DNA from: Glaciozyma antarctica PI12
Taxonomy: Eukaryota; Basidiomycota; Microbotryomycetes; Kriegeriales; Camptobasidiaceae
Direction of reading: 5' to 3'
Length of the DNA stretch: 64,000 nucleotides
Assembly (NCBI GenBank): GCA_002917775.1
Contig: KZ627149.1
Coordinates: forward strand, 1,301,600 to 1,365,599
Part shown: one piece after another, positions 31,976-43,868 of the stretch
Numbering within the stretch: the stretch's first letter is position 1
Layout of the letters: every line of letters begins with the position of its first letter
Made by a program: the position numbers and the translations under genes
The notes under the pieces: model-generated
Seen by the model: only the letters and a program-made list of their open reading frames with translations
Database searches by the model: none
What the model was told of the DNA's origin: nothing

Positions 31976-33905
31976 TCCTCTCGCGCGGTGTACGTACACG
32001 GTTTCGACGACGTAGAAAGGATACCCCCCTCGCAGAGTAGAGTTGGCTTGTATTGGAGCTTTTTACTTGGACGCGCGCGTCGTCGCGGGCACGCGCTCAA
32101 GGGTCTTGGACGGGATCGATTGAGCTGAGAGAGACGTGGCGGGAGGACGAGCTCGACAACGATGGAGCAGAGCAGAACGCGCAGAGCCACGTCGAAGCAG
32201 AGTCACGCACACGAACGCCGCCCTCGCCCGGCCTGTGCCGTCCACACGATGTTTCGACCCAACCAAAAGTGGATTTCTGAATGCTCAAAGTGAACAGCTG
32301 CCCTATGTAAAACCTCGCCCGAGTACAACAAACTCCTTCCTGCGCCTCCTGATGTCCAGCACCACCGCGTGCGTCTACGCTCCATTCCTCCTCAAATCCC
32401 CCTGACTCAAATCGAGTTCAATCACTCCACATCCCTCAAACTTGCTCCACTTTAAACTGTCCGCTCTACTCCTCGCCAAGTTCGCGCTCAAGCTCCTCTG
32501 AGGCGTCTTGGATGCCGCTAGAGCTGCGGCGCGTTCGACGATTCCTTTGGGGACGCGAGCGGAGAATGGGGAGGGGAGAGGGGAAGGGTCTTCGGAGGAG
32601 GAGAGGCGGCGAGAGGGAACAAGGGAGGGAGAGAGGGAGGAGGTGGAGGAGGTGGAGGAGGAGATGGAGAAGGAGCGGCTGGTGGTGGGTTGGGGAACGG
32701 TGGTGGTGGGAGCTGTGATCGGGTTAGCTTAGGCGCCGCTGGGGCAGACGATGGGGGGACTCACTGGTGGAGTTCATTGTGCTCGGAGTCGCGAGCGTTG
32801 GTGTAGTCAAGGTGAGAGGTGGCTTGAAGAGAGGAACGTCGACAAAGTCCTCTCCCCCAACGAATTCTCGATCGAAGTTCGCGCGCGCGTGCGCGTGACT
32901 TTTAAAGTGACGAAGACGGGAGAATGTTCGATCCTCTTCAGCGCTTCAGCTGCAGGACGAGGGCGGTACGAGGGCTACAGCTTGCAGGCAAGCATCAGCA
33001 CACCAACAACACGGCAGGCTCCTCTCCGATTTCCTCGCTCGCTCGCACGACGGAAGCGGCACTGCATATGTGGGGGCGGACGACGTGTCCTTTCGCCGCG
33101 TGGATCACAAAGCAGCGAAAGCGAGCGCGAAGAGCGAACCCAGCAGGATAGAGCAGGATCCCCAACGCGGAGGACGCGCGCGCGACTCCCATCTCCGAGG
33201 CGTCGGCGAAGACGCCGAGATCCGGCGCTCCGGACTCCGGTGCTCGCTCCCCTTGTTAAAGTGCTGAAACACTCGCTGGCTGGCAGGGAAAGAGCTGCTC
33301 AGTAGCTGCTGTCGGTGAGAGTGGGTATGACGACTTGCTCGCTCTCAGGCACCTCCTCACGAACTCGTTGGCGCGCCCGCTCGTTTTTCGAATCTGCTCC
33401 CCACTACGCTCCTTCCTCTGAGTCTCCCCCTTCGCCTCCCCAACCATATCTGCACTATCGCCCTTACTACGCTGCGCCAGATCCAGAGCGCTCCTGCTCC
33501 TCACGCAAACCTCCCCTTCGCCTGCAATACCTCCATCGCTCTGCCTATCCACCGTCGTCCCTACCTGTTCTCCGTCTCGGCTCCTCACCACATAGCACGT
33601 AGAAGGTTGCACGAGAATGTAAACAGGAAGCCGAAAGGGGTGTCTTCAGCGAGACTGCATGGACGTGCGAGGAGAGCGAGGTGCGAGCTGAGGAGCGGAG
33701 AAAGCGGTGGCGACGAGTGAACGAAGCGGCTGATTGCAGAGTATCGCGGCCGCCATATGTGGAGTGGAAGCAGCGTGGGTGGAGGCGGGAGGGAGGAGAG
33801 AGTCGAGGCGTTTCGAGCGGAGGAGCAGTCTCGTCCGAGCGAGGTCAAGCAGAGGGCAGCAGGAACAGCGACACGCCCCAAGTATGCCTGTACATCCTGC
33901 ATTAC
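31976..33905. other. 1.9-kb region with one doubtful small gene
   Basis: Between the carrier 3' end and the 3' end of the mitochondrial-type gene (minus strand) lies mostly unassigned sequence. A possible small gene is at 32,352-32,732 (separate entry). A strong hairpin (GGCGTC stem, six-base loop, GACGCC, flanked by ATCTC/GAGAT) sits at about 33,191-33,221, and a GC-alternating tract (CGCGCGCGTGCGCGTG) at about 32,881. Reverse-strand frames at 33,256-33,612 are charged but lack a family signature. Confidence 0.4.
32352..32732 (+). CDS. Possible small tail-anchored acidic protein, interrupted by TGA
   Basis: An ATG at 32,352 reads MSSTTA, then meets a local-type intron (GTGCGT donor, CCCCTGACTC branch, TCGAG acceptor). 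It continues SITPHPSNLLHFKLSALLLA and KFALKLL up to a TGA at 32,499-32,501. The same frame then runs on as GVLDAARAAARSTIPLGT, a strongly acidic/charged stretch (EGSSEEERRREGTREGEREE) and a hydrophobic C-terminus VVGWGTVVVGAVIGLA ending at TAG 32,730-32,732. The end resembles a tail anchor. The in-frame TGA means it is either two separate things, a mutated gene, or misread. No family was recognised. Confidence 0.3.
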
Positions 33906-34468
33906 TCAATAATCAACCTCCTTAATCGCCACCAGCTCCCGTCTCGGACACCACCTAAAGTCGATCCTGGCCTCCAAATCAGCTCCTCCTCCCGCCCTCG
34001 AAAAGAACGTACTCACTGCCTCACCCTCGGTTCTTCCCCAATCCCCGCCTCGACATCCCACTCATACCTCCACAGCAGTCTCTTCTTCCCGCTTCCCTCC
34101 ACCCGCGGTCTATGATCCTCCTCAAACGACTCCACCGCAATCCCCTTCAACCTTCCCCGCTCCCAAACCTCCTCCATCCTCTCATATTCCCTCCCATAGA
34201 ACCCGCTAATAAACTCCCTCGCCTCCCCAAGGCTCACGCCTTCGGGCCCGAGAGGTTTAGGACGCTTGGGACGCGCGAGACGCCAGTCGTGCGGAGAGGG
34301 AGGGCCGGGGTGAAGGCCGGGAGGGTAGGGGCGTTTGAGAGGAGAGGGGCGGAGGCGACGGGAGGGGGAGGAGAGGTGCGGGGAGGTGGTGGAGAGGGGG
34401 CGGGAGGTGGAGGCGAGGGGAGAGCGCAGGAGAGGGAGGGAGGAGAATGGGGCGCGGAGGCAGAACAT
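33906..34468 (-). CDS. Small protein with mitochondrial-type presequence, function unknown
   Basis: The chosen Met (34,468-34,466) starts MFCLRAPFSSLPLLRSPLAS, rich in Arg, Ser and Leu and free of acids, as in a mitochondrial matrix signal. After a Pro/Arg linker comes a conserved-looking domain: GLHPGPPSPHDWRLARPKRP, EAREFISGFYGREYERMEEV, KGIAVESFEEDHRPRVEGSG and KKRLLWRYEWDVEAGIGEE. A short intron (about 34,008-33,951; GTGAGTACG donor, GAGCTGATTT branch, CTTTAG acceptor) leads to a last exon ending RRELVAIKEVDY with TGA at 33,908-33,906. The size and basic-plus-acidic make-up would suit a mitoribosome-associated or matrix protein, but that is a guess. A longer N-terminus from 34,648 is open in the same frame. 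Confidence 0.6.
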
Positions 34469-35735
34469 CGGGCTGTAGGAGGTTGAGGGAGGCGCTGGTG
34501 CTCCTGTATTAGGACGGCGTGGCTGCTGGTGCAGAGTCGAGCGAGTTGGAAGAGGGAGACCAGGCGCAAAGCGAAGCGCAAAGCTAATCTCCTTCCTACT
34601 CCTAACGGCTTCCACAGGCTTCCACTGCTCAAGACTGCAATATACCATTCGCTGAGCGTTTTACCCGTCGTGCGTGCCTGGAGCGCAGGGAAGGAGGCTG
34701 GCGAGAACCACGCCTGCTTGTTCACCAGGCCTGCTCTTCCAGACTGGCTCCGGCTCCAGCTGATCAGGTATATCCTGCTTGAGATTTGGAAAGGGAACGC
34801 TGACCTTTGCAGTACTCAGCCTCTGGTTTACTGAGCCGTCCGAACGCTCGACTGGTGCCCGAGGACCTTGGCTTCTCCGGCCACGTCCTCCCTTCCACAG
34901 TGCGACGCTTCTCTCTGCTTGCTTTCGATGGATCACGCGCGAACTTAGCGTTGGACGACAGATCTTGGACCGCCTGCGCGGAGAGCTCACGGCGAGACAG
35001 TCACGGCGGCACCACACGCTGCTCCATCTTCAAACAACTTCCGAATCTCATGCTTGCTCGCTCGGCTCTGCGCCGCCATACGGAAGAGAGCGCTGAGAAT
35101 ATCCTGCTCAAGAACGCGTGGACGAAGACGTGCTGAGCCTTTCTTGTTCTCGCTTTCGCACGCTCCTGCCATCCCTTTCCCCAATCTATACTCTTGCTCC
35201 ACGTCGATTGGTGGACTGAAAGGAAGATCTCGGAGGATTATTACTCCCTCTCACAGCTCGGTGCCTCCCGCTTGCCGCTCCCGACGTTCTGTCGCCGCCG
35301 CTGCCCACCCCTCCGAACTACTCTCCGGCCAAACTTCGAGTGCGGAACGTGGCGTGCGCTCTATGTTGCGGCGATGGGCTCTGTTGTGTGGAACACTGGC
35401 TCTCCTCGGATGAAAGAGCCAAGTGGGCTTATCGGGCTTCTTGCGAAGGAGGGACTGGCAGCTCCGAGCCAGCGAAACGGAGGTTAGAATCCGACGGAGC
35501 TTCCGTGTAGAACTGAACGAGCTTTTGAGTGTTTACTTTAGAGTCTCTGCATTTATACACTGTGTTCCTTAGCAGAGAGAAGGAGGAGACACTCCATGCC
35601 AATCTCGGGCTCGAGACTCGGGCCAAACTCCCGTGCTTCGGCGTTGTTGACTCTCTGCCTCCTGCCATCATCACCACGTTTCGGCTACGCTCTTCAACCC
35701 TTGCAAGCTCCCCTTTACACAGAACTCTACGCACC
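34469..35735. promoter_or_regulatory. 1.27-kb divergent intergenic region
   Basis: This lies between the divergent starts of the mitochondrial-type gene and the DUF4336 gene. It should hold both promoters and possibly 5' UTR introns. No protein family or RNA gene was recognised. A TATA-like ATTTATACACTGTG lies at about 35,551, some 185 bp before the DUF4336 start. Confidence 0.4.
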
Positions 35736-36971
35736 ATGTCCTCCGCCGCGCCTTCAGCTGCCCCAGCTCCTCCGAACCCCGAGCTCGTCGTGAGTTGCTT
35801 CTCTCCAACGCCGAGCTGCGCCGCTCTCCCTCCTGAACACCCCCACTCAGATCCGCAAGATTGGAGACTCCATCACCATCTTCAGCGTCCCTTTCGCTCG
35901 CGGCGGCAAGATTCCCTTCGGAGGTCGTTCAGTGCGTCATCTCTCCTCCCTCTCGCGTTCAGCTGCCAACCACGCTGCAGACCGCCATCAAGCTCGCCGA
36001 CAAATCCATCTGGCTCGTTCCCTCCCACCCCCTCTGCCCCGAAACGCACGCGACTATCCAAGCCATCGGCGGACCCGTCAAGCACCTCGTTTCCCCGGAT
36101 TTGGAGCACACGATATATCTCAAGCAGTACGCCAAAGCGTTCCCTGAGGCGAGGCTGTACGTCCCGAAGCCGGAGGCGGACAAGTGGGAGAAAGGCGGGG
36201 AGGAGATGAGGGGGAGGGTCGGGTTCGTGTTTGGGAGGGGAGAGGAGGACCCGTTTGTGGAGAGTACGGGAGGGGAGATTAGGTGCGCTGACTTTGGGAC
36301 GGCGTTTGTGAATCAGGTGAGTCTGGTGAGGCGGGGCTGGAGGCGACGAGCTGAGCGTGTTGCGCAGGATATTGCGTTTTTTCATGTTCCCAGTAAGACG
36401 CTCATTGAGGCCGACTTGCTCTTCAATCTTCCGCCTACCGAGCAGGTACGCTACTCATTGGAACTGGTGGGAAGGTCGCTTACTCTTCCGATGTCGCTGC
36501 AGTACTCGAAGAGCTCGGCCAAGTCGACGTTCCCCTGCCTCACCTCCGCAATGAAGCCGGGTACGATGGCCCACAAGCGCTTCCTCTGGTACCTGCTCTC
36601 CAAGGATAAAGCGTGCGTTTTTCTCGTCTTCAAACCCTGGCGACTCGCTAATCCATGCCTGTCGCAGCGGCATGTCCAAGAACGCGAAGCTCGTCTCGTC
36701 CTGGGATTTCGGTGCGTCGTCCTGTCCTCTCGCGCAGCTCCTTCGGATCTCCGACCCGGATTCGCGCTCTGTCAAGCTCAACGCTGACCTCCTTCCTTGC
36801 TCCTACAGATCGCATCATCCCCTGCCACGGCGACGTGATCGAGACGGGCGGCAAGGCTGGTACGTTCCTTCGTTCGCTTCGGCACAAGTTGCAGCATTTG
36901 TGAGGACGAGCTGACTAGATCATGCAGCCTGGAACTCGACATTCGAGTGGCACATCAACGGGAAGCACTGA
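35736..36971 (+). CDS. DUF4336 / MBL-like protein
   Basis: After a short Ala/Pro leader (MSSAAPSAAPAPPNPELV) the spliced protein reads IRKIGDSITIFSVPFARGGK, IPFGGRSTAIKL, IWLVPSHPLCPETHATIQAI, VKHLVSPDLEHTIYLKQYAK and AFPEARLYVPKPEADK. Later come QDIAFFHVPSKTLIEADLLF and DRIIPCHGDVIETGGKA. This is the DUF4336 pattern, an MBL-fold relative in which the usual HxHxDH set is replaced. The ExADLLFNLPP and PCHGDVIE motifs sit where metal ligands are found in true MBL enzymes. The function is unknown. Seven short introns are present with typical sites, for example 35,790-35,851 and 36,316-36,367. The TGA is at 36,969-36,971. No targeting signal is evident. Confidence 0.82.
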
Positions 36972-37400
36972 GCAGAGAGGACAGACCCCTCCTCGCTCGC
37001 TTTCTCTTTTTCTAGCATCTTTTGTTCCGGTGGAATACCACCCTGCTGTGTCCTCACTGCTCTCTTTTCTGCTCATCAACAGCTCGAAACTCGCCTTCGA
37101 CGATGACGACGCTGTTGACTTCTTCCGCGTCCTGCTCTCGATCGAGGCCTGGCCAGGAACGTGACGTGGGGAACTGGCTACTCCCAAGTCGCCGTGTTCT
37201 CCTCTTTTGTTCCTCTATCCTCTTCCGCTCTCCCGTCGTTTTCTGTGCCTTCTTGTGAGTCCTTTCCCTCAGGTCCGCCAGGTGCTGAACGGCCCAGCAG
37301 CGTCGCCCCGACCGCGCCTTTGTTGACACCTCTCTTCCCTCCCCAGTTTTTCCATCCACTCCTCCTCTCCCCTCGCGACGTCCCCACAGGCGAGATACAA
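36972..37400. promoter_or_regulatory. Intergenic: DUF4336 gene to SUR7/PalI gene
   Basis: This 429-bp tandem gap holds the DUF4336 3' UTR and the SUR7/PalI promoter. C/T-rich tracts (37,335-37,385) precede the SUR7-type start. No gene was recognised. Confidence 0.35.
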
Positions 37401-38571
37401 TGGGCTTCAACGCCTGTGCTGGCTTCGGCCTCTTCCTATCCCTCGCGTACGCCCTCTCCTCCCTCACCAGCAGCGCGCGCTAACGCCCACGCAGCGCCGT
37501 CGTCCTCCTCGTCTTTGCCGAGGTACGCTCCCCCCTCTCCTCCTCCCGCTCGCGGCTGATCATGAAGCGCAGATATCACAAATCAACCCGACTGTCATCC
37601 CTCGCCGACTTAGGATCGTCTCGATTAGCACGGCGGGGCTGGGAGAGGCTATTGCTGCTGCGGCTGGAGGAACGGGGGTGAATGCTAGTGCTATTTATGC
37701 GGGGGAGATCGAGTACCAGCAGAGGGTGGGGGAGGAGGGGAGGAACGAAGGGCTGCAGATGACTTATGAGTGGGGGTTCTGGGGTGAGTTCCTTCCTTTG
37801 AGCGTGTGGGAGGGAGCTGATGAGGCAGGGTACTGCGCGACGACGGAAGGATTGGGAGGTGCGAGGTCGTATTGCACGAAACCGGAGTTTGGATTCCGCT
37901 TCCAGCCTGCGTTGGTGAGCTGGTTTCGAGGAGGGAGGGAGGGAGGAAGGAGCTGAGACTGTTGTGCAGGCGTTTACGCAGGACATCCCGACGGCGTTCG
38001 CTGCGCAGCTGAATTCAACGCTGCCTTCTTCGACGTTCACGCAGGATGATTATCTGGGGAGGTTTACCTCGGTCGCTGTACGTCCTCTCGCTCTGCCTCC
38101 TTCGCGCGAGCTGACCTCTCCATCTCGCAGAACTACCTCGTCTTCGTCGGTGCCGTCCTCGTGCGTTCCTTACTCTCTCTCCAGAAGCCAAACTAACGGC
38201 CCCACAGTCAGTTATAGCACTCTTCATCGGCGTCGTAGCCCGCCACTGGGCCTATCTTTCCGGCGCCCTCTTTGCCTTCCTTGCCGCTCTCTGCCTCGCC
38301 GTAGGAATGGTAATTTACACCGTCATCTTTGCACGAAGCATCTCCGCCGTCAACGGCGCCAGAGTCGGGGGCGTCTCGCTCGGGATCAGCGTGAGCTATG
38401 GGTATTCGCTGGTGAGTCTTTGCATGATGGCGGTGAGGAGGAGCTGATGAAGAGCAGTGGATTGGGTGGGCGGCGACGGGCGCGATGGCGTTGGCGGTGG
38501 TGCCTTTTGCGGTGGCGTGCTGTACGGGGAGGAAGGTGAGGAGGGCGGAGGTGCAGGAGGTCAAGTATTAG
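37401..38571 (+). CDS. SUR7/PalI-family four-helix membrane protein
   Basis: Start at 37,401: MGFNACAGFGLFLSLA followed after a 48-nt intron by AVVLLVFAE, a signal-anchor first helix. A large extracytoplasmic loop contains the family cysteine pair (WGFWGYC and SYCTKPEFGF). Three more helices follow: NYLVFVGAVLSVIALFIGVV, LSGALFAFLAALCLAVGMV and WIGWAATGAMALAVVPFAV. It ends with a short basic cytoplasmic tail (RKVRRAEVQEVKY). Family knowledge: SUR7/PalI proteins organise eisosomes/MCC patches or take part in Rim pH signalling; which one applies here is not clear. Introns are 45-60 nt with the usual sites. The TAG is at 38,569-38,571. The length of roughly 270 residues is normal. Confidence 0.82.
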
Positions 38572-39370
38572 GTGGCGTTTCGGAGAGGAGAGGAGCAGTA
38601 TTAATTTATCGAGCAGCGTCATCAGCACCTCAACCTCGTTACGCCTTTGCGAGAAGGGACTGCTTCGACAGGTCCTGCTCTTCATGACCGTCGTCCACAG
38701 GCGTCTCCTCTTTTTTCGCCTTGTCGCGGCGCCTCCCTCCCTCGCCAGCTACTTTCACCTCGCCAATAACTGAGTCTTCACGGTCAGTCTATCCCTAGGG
38801 AGTTTCGCAGCGGAACGAACTAGAGGAGGAAGAGCCGATCTTTCGTAACCCGGCGAGCGACTATGGCGAACGACTTGATCGCGGTCGGTCTTGCGTTCTA
38901 AGACTACACAAGCCCCTGGACGCTCCTCTGCGCTTCCCCGTCTTGTTCCCTCTGCTCAGCCTCTCACGCAGCTCCTCCCACGGCCTCCTGGAGCGTACCT
39001 GTCGGTGATTCCGTTGATGGGAGCGTGTTTCGCGTTTCGCAAGCCAGATCTGAAAAGTGCGCAAGTCTCTGGAGCCTTACGAAGGCGTAGTTACGATGAA
39101 TCAAGGCCGAGGGATCATTTTGGACCGACTCGATACGCTCGACTTGCGCCCGGAATTCCGGCTGAGAGGGCAGCTGTTAATTAAATCGCAATTCGATTAA
39201 TTTAATCGGCTCCTCTCTCCTCTCGTTGCGCTCCCACTCCCCCTACAGCGACTCCGAGACGACGACGACGCGGCGGGAACCAAAACTACACCCCTACCAC
39301 CCCACGCGCCCCGCCCGCGCCACTCCCAACTCACCCTTCTCCCCCTCGCGCCCTCAATCAACAAACAAAC
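38572..39370. promoter_or_regulatory. Promoter region of the mto1-type gene
   Basis: This 799-bp tandem gap has an AT-rich palindromic patch (TTAATTAAATCG...CGATTAATTT, about 39,177-39,205), which is unusual in this GC-rich window and sits about 170 bp before the start. The last 100 bp are C-rich with CAACAAACAAAC just before the ATG. No gene was seen. Confidence 0.45.
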
Positions 39371-42300
39371 ATGGCGTCCACCAACGCCCTCCTCGCCGGC
39401 CTCCAGTCCTTCGACTCCTCGGACGCTGGTCAGCAGTCTCGCGCGGCGGGAATGACGGTCGGAGGCATCACGTTCGGGAGCGTGGCGGAGAGCTTTCATT
39501 CGGAGGACTACAGTCGCGAGCAGCAGGAGGAGGAGGAGCGGCGGAGAGCGGGAGCGAAGGGGAAGGGGAGGGAGAGGCAGGACGATTTTGAGAGCCTGAT
39601 GGAGGAGGAGGAGATGGAGAGTGTCGAGAGGGACGCGTGGGGGGAGGACGGACCGCGTCTTGGGGAGACGAATCGCGCTCCTTCTACGCAGACTGGGCGA
39701 GCGGAGGAGGCACAGCAGCGCAGGATGGCGCCGTCGGCGCTCGTGGATATGGGAGACTCGAGAAGTGAGGTCGCGGACTCGTCGAATCTCTTACGAGAGC
39801 TGAGCATGGAGGAGTCGCGCGAGCTCGTGAGGGGTGGAGCGAGGGCGGGGGAGAAGAAGAAGCCCGAGACGGGAGCGCAGAGTCTCACGCTTAGGGAGCA
39901 GGAGAAGGTGCGTTCGTGTAGCGTGGAGGCGGTGAGGATGGAGCTGATGGGACGCGCAGGTCATCGACGTCCTCAACAAGGAGAACTTCAACCTCAAGCT
40001 CAAGATCCACTTCTACGAACAGCGTCTCGAACGCCTCGCACCCGACCAGATCGACCTCGCACTCCGCGAGAACGTCCAGCTCAAAGTCGAGTTCCAGACG
40101 CTCCGCACCGAGCTCAAGCGGTACAAGAAGCTCTTGCTCGAGGGGAATCGTGCGATAGAGGGGTTGACGAAGGAGAGGGACGCGGCGGTGCGAGGTGGAG
40201 GTGGGGGGAGGAGGGAGGGCGAGAGAGAGGAGGCGAGGAGGAGGGAGGGGGAGAGGGAGAGGGAGGAGAGGGAGAGGTTGGAGGAGAGGGTCAGGGAGCA
40301 GGCGAGCGAGTTGAACGAGTTGAGGGAGACGGTCAAGCGGCGGAAAGTCGACGAGTGGGATGGCGAGGATGGGAGGGTGCGTCTTCCTCTCACTCACTCG
40401 AAGAGATGAGCTAACGCGCTCCGCGCTCGCAGGCTGAGATCGAGCGACTAAGAGCAGAACTGGACGCAGAGCGAGACGCTCGCGAAGACCTTCTCGGCGA
40501 ACAGGACGACCTCCGCCATCAGCTGCGCGACGCGAACGACATGCTCGACGAGGCGCAGGACGACCTCGCGCGATTGCGAGAGGAGCGGGAGGATCGTAGT
40601 TCGGTGCGAGGGGACGAGAGTAGTGTCAGCAATGCGCGGGGCGGAGGAGCGAGGCGTGAGATGGAGAAGCTTTCGCGCAAGGTCGGAGATCTGGAGCAGG
40701 TGCGTGCGGTCCGTTCGAGCTCGAGACGAAAGCTGATGCGGTGGGAGCGCAGGACAATACCTCTCTTCGCTCGCAGATCACTGCGCAGGTCACGATGCTC
40801 TCGGCGCGTAACGCGGAGAAGGAGTCGCTCAAGGACCAGATCGATAGCCTGCGGCATGACGTTCAGCAGCTCGAGGAGGAGGTCGATCAGCATGAGAAGG
40901 CGCGCGCGAGGAGTGAGCGGAGCCTGAGTAGCGAGGGAGAGGAGAAGACGAGGGAGCAGCTCGAGGAGGTGCGTTCGTTTCTCTCGCGCGCGGAGTGGGA
41001 GCTGATACGCTGCGAGGTAGGAGAACGACGAGTACCGCGATCGAGCGTCGGCTCATGCGCTCCAGCTCGAAAGCCTCGAGGCGCAGCTCGACGAGAAGGA
41101 CAAGGAGATCGAGGACCTTTTGGCCGACCTTGACTTGCGCGATGCGGATCATGCGGCAGCGCTGAAGCAGGTCGAGGACGAGTGGCGTGACGAGGTGGAG
41201 GATGCGCGCGCGAGGGAGGCGGAGGCGAGAGGGGTGAGTTTGAGTCATCTGGGATGGCTCGTGCAGAAAGCTGATGGCGGTACAGATGCTCGAGGAGCAG
41301 GAGGCCGACTTGGAGGAGCTGACGGAGAAGGCGAAGGAGCTCATGGGGGAGCTGGCGGAGAAGGAGGCTGAGATGGCGGCGGATGCGGAAGAGGTCGAGG
41401 CGCTTACGAACGATCTCAAAGTGGTGAGTTTGCGTTGCTGCTTGCTCGGGCGAGGACGCAGCTGATTGAATCTGACGCACGCAGTTGAGCTCGCAGCTGG
41501 TCCAGGCGGAGAACGACGTCGAGCAGAAGGAGGAGCGGATACAGGACCTCGAGAACGAGCTGTCGGCCGTCGACAAGGAGCTCGAGGATAAGCAGTCACT
41601 ACACGAGCAGGTCGTCGCCGCCCTTAAGGAGGTCAGTATCGGTTTCGTCGTCGTCTCCCAGCAACTGCTGCTGACTCCCTCGCACAGAAACTCGCATCAA
41701 CCAAGTCCCGCCTCAGCGAGCTCAGCGTTCAGCACGAGTCCGCCACATCGGAAACCAAGTTCCTCCACGAGCAAGTCGAGACGCTCGCCCTTCGCACCGC
41801 TGAGCTCGAGGAGAAGAGTCGCATGGACCTCGAGGCGCGGCGAAGACTGGAGGACGAGGCGGACGAGCTGCAGCGCGCGGTGAGGAAGGAGGAGGAGGAG
41901 AGGGACTTGGATCAGCAGGAGTGGAGTCGGCAGCGGAGGGAGGAGGAGGACAAGTGGCAGCGCGTCTTCGATCGCAAGGAGCAGGTACGCCGTTCTCGCT
42001 TCGTCCGACTAGGCGAACGCTAATTCCTCGCACGCAGGATCTCGCACACGCTCAAGCCGACGCTGCTCAGCACAAGAACCTCGTAGCCATCCGCGAGTCC
42101 GACCTTCAGAAGCTTCAGGACGCCCTCAACGGTCTCGAAAGCGAATCCCGTCGACTCGGCGAGACGCACACAAACGATCGCTTCTCTCTCGAGCTCGAGC
42201 TCGACCGCATCAAGCGGGATTTGGCGCGCTGCGAGGACGACTTGGATCGAGCGAGGAAAGAGGGGGAGAGGAGGGACGAACTGTTGCGCGAGAGGGACAT

Positions 42301-43663
42301 GTCACTTGCTACGCTCGTGAGTCCGCGCGCTCGTAGTCGGGATGGGGAAGGAGCGCTGATCGCTTCTGGCACAGAATTCGGAGACGAAGGATCTCGCTAC
42401 GCAGCTTGCGTCGCAGACTCAAACTCGGCTCAGTATCACGGAGAAGTTTGACGAGGCGATCAAGGTGCGTTCAGCTCCTCTCTGCTCCTCCAGTTGCCAC
42501 TAACCGTCTTTGCGCTTTGCTAGACGCTGCGCGACACTCAATCCGAGCTGTCCTTGGCTCGCGATCGCCTACACGTCGTCGAGGACCAGCTCAACACCGA
42601 CCATCGCCAGCTGAGCCGCACCGAGGGCCAGTACCGGGACCAACTTACGGAGCGAAACACCCTGCTGCTCAACATATATCAGTACATGGACAAGATGGTC
42701 GCCGACAAGTCTCCGGTGCGTCCGTTCTCGTCACTCGGTCATGGAGGAGAAGCTGACGATCATGGGTATTGCAGCGCAAGCCAGGACACGCCGAACCGAA
42801 GCCCTTCACGAACTTCAACGTCTTCCACGACAGCCTTATGGCGCGCCTTAAGAACGTCTCCCAAGTCCAGCTGTCGTTCGACCGACGCACGAAGGAGATT
42901 GAGGCCAAGTTTGCGGACCAGATCTCGTACGCCTTCTTTTCTTTCGTTGACCGACTCGAAAGCTGATGACCTGCACTAGCTCGCTCAAGCGGCAGCTCGA
43001 CTCGCGACTGAAGCAGCTGGATCGGTTCGAAAGCTCGATCAAGACCGCGACCGACACTCAGCGACAATGGCGACAGCGTCTCGGTACGAAGCAAATCGAG
43101 CTGGACAGCGCCAAGGTCCGTTCTTCACTTGATCCTTACGAGGCGTCGCTCACCTCGCTTTTCACAGGCAACGAGCAACGAGCTTCAAACTCAGATCGCC
43201 TCCCTCCGCCAACGCGCTTCCGCTACCGGCTCCGACCCCGCCATGGCCGCTAAGATCACCGTCCTCACCACGCGCGCCTCAACCGCCGAACGAAGAGTCG
43301 TCGCGTACCAGACGCAGCTTGCGAGTGCGGAGGACAAGCTCGGCGAGGCGAGGAAGAAGGTCTCGGTCGCGGAGGGCAAGTGGGAGGCGAGGTTGAGAGA
43401 GCTCGAGACGCGGTTGAGGGCGGCGGAGGAGAAGCTCAAGAGGGAGCGCCAGGGGGCGAAGGAGAAGGTGGATGACCTGGCGGCGACGATTGAGTGCGTT
43501 CATTCCGTTCTCGAGTTGGGTGCGTGCTGATGGATTTTGGCCGAGCAGCGACTTGCAGAACCAGGTTGCTAGTGCGAGAAGGCGGGATCACCAGCTCGCC
43601 GAGGTTCTTACGGCGACGGAGAAGAACAAGGCGCAGGCGAGCAAGGACGGCAACACCGTCTGA
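39371..43663 (+). CDS. mto1: Mto1/centrosomin-type gamma-tubulin complex tether
   Basis: After an acidic N-terminus, the CM1 (Cnn_1N) motif reads SLTLREQEKVIDVLNKENFN and LKLKIHFYEQRLERLAP. This is the segment with which Mto1, Pcp1 and centrosomin bind the gamma-tubulin complex. Long coiled coils fill the remainder (about a thousand residues). Near the end comes a Mto2-binding-like region: QLTERNTLLLNIYQYMDKMV, then PFTNFNVFHDSLMARLKNVS and QVQLSFDRRTKEIEAKF. CM1 plus this C-terminal block points to the Mto1 group, which nucleates cytoplasmic microtubules, rather than to the pericentrin-like Pcp1. More than a dozen introns of 48-60 nt interrupt the coil, all keeping the heptad frame. The start at 39,371 follows an ACAAAC leader. 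The TGA is at 43,661-43,663. Confidence 0.87.
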
Positions 43664-43868
43664 GCTGCTGCGTTCGACCTCGCGACCTATTTCGACTTTC
43701 GACCTTTGCCCTCTTCGTTTTTGTTGGAGATGCCCCTTGTTGGGAGCCATGTAATCGTACTGTATCGCTGGGATCCTTCAGAGAGCGACGGGAAAGCTGT
43801 GAGACGCCTTGAGAACTGTCGAATCAAATAATCGGCGCCTGCGCCTCTCTCGCTCCGCCCCTCGCGCG

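Noticed and set aside
35429-35737. Minus-strand open frame just upstream of the DUF4336 gene
   Set aside because: It overlaps the likely promoter and has no motif or conserved look.
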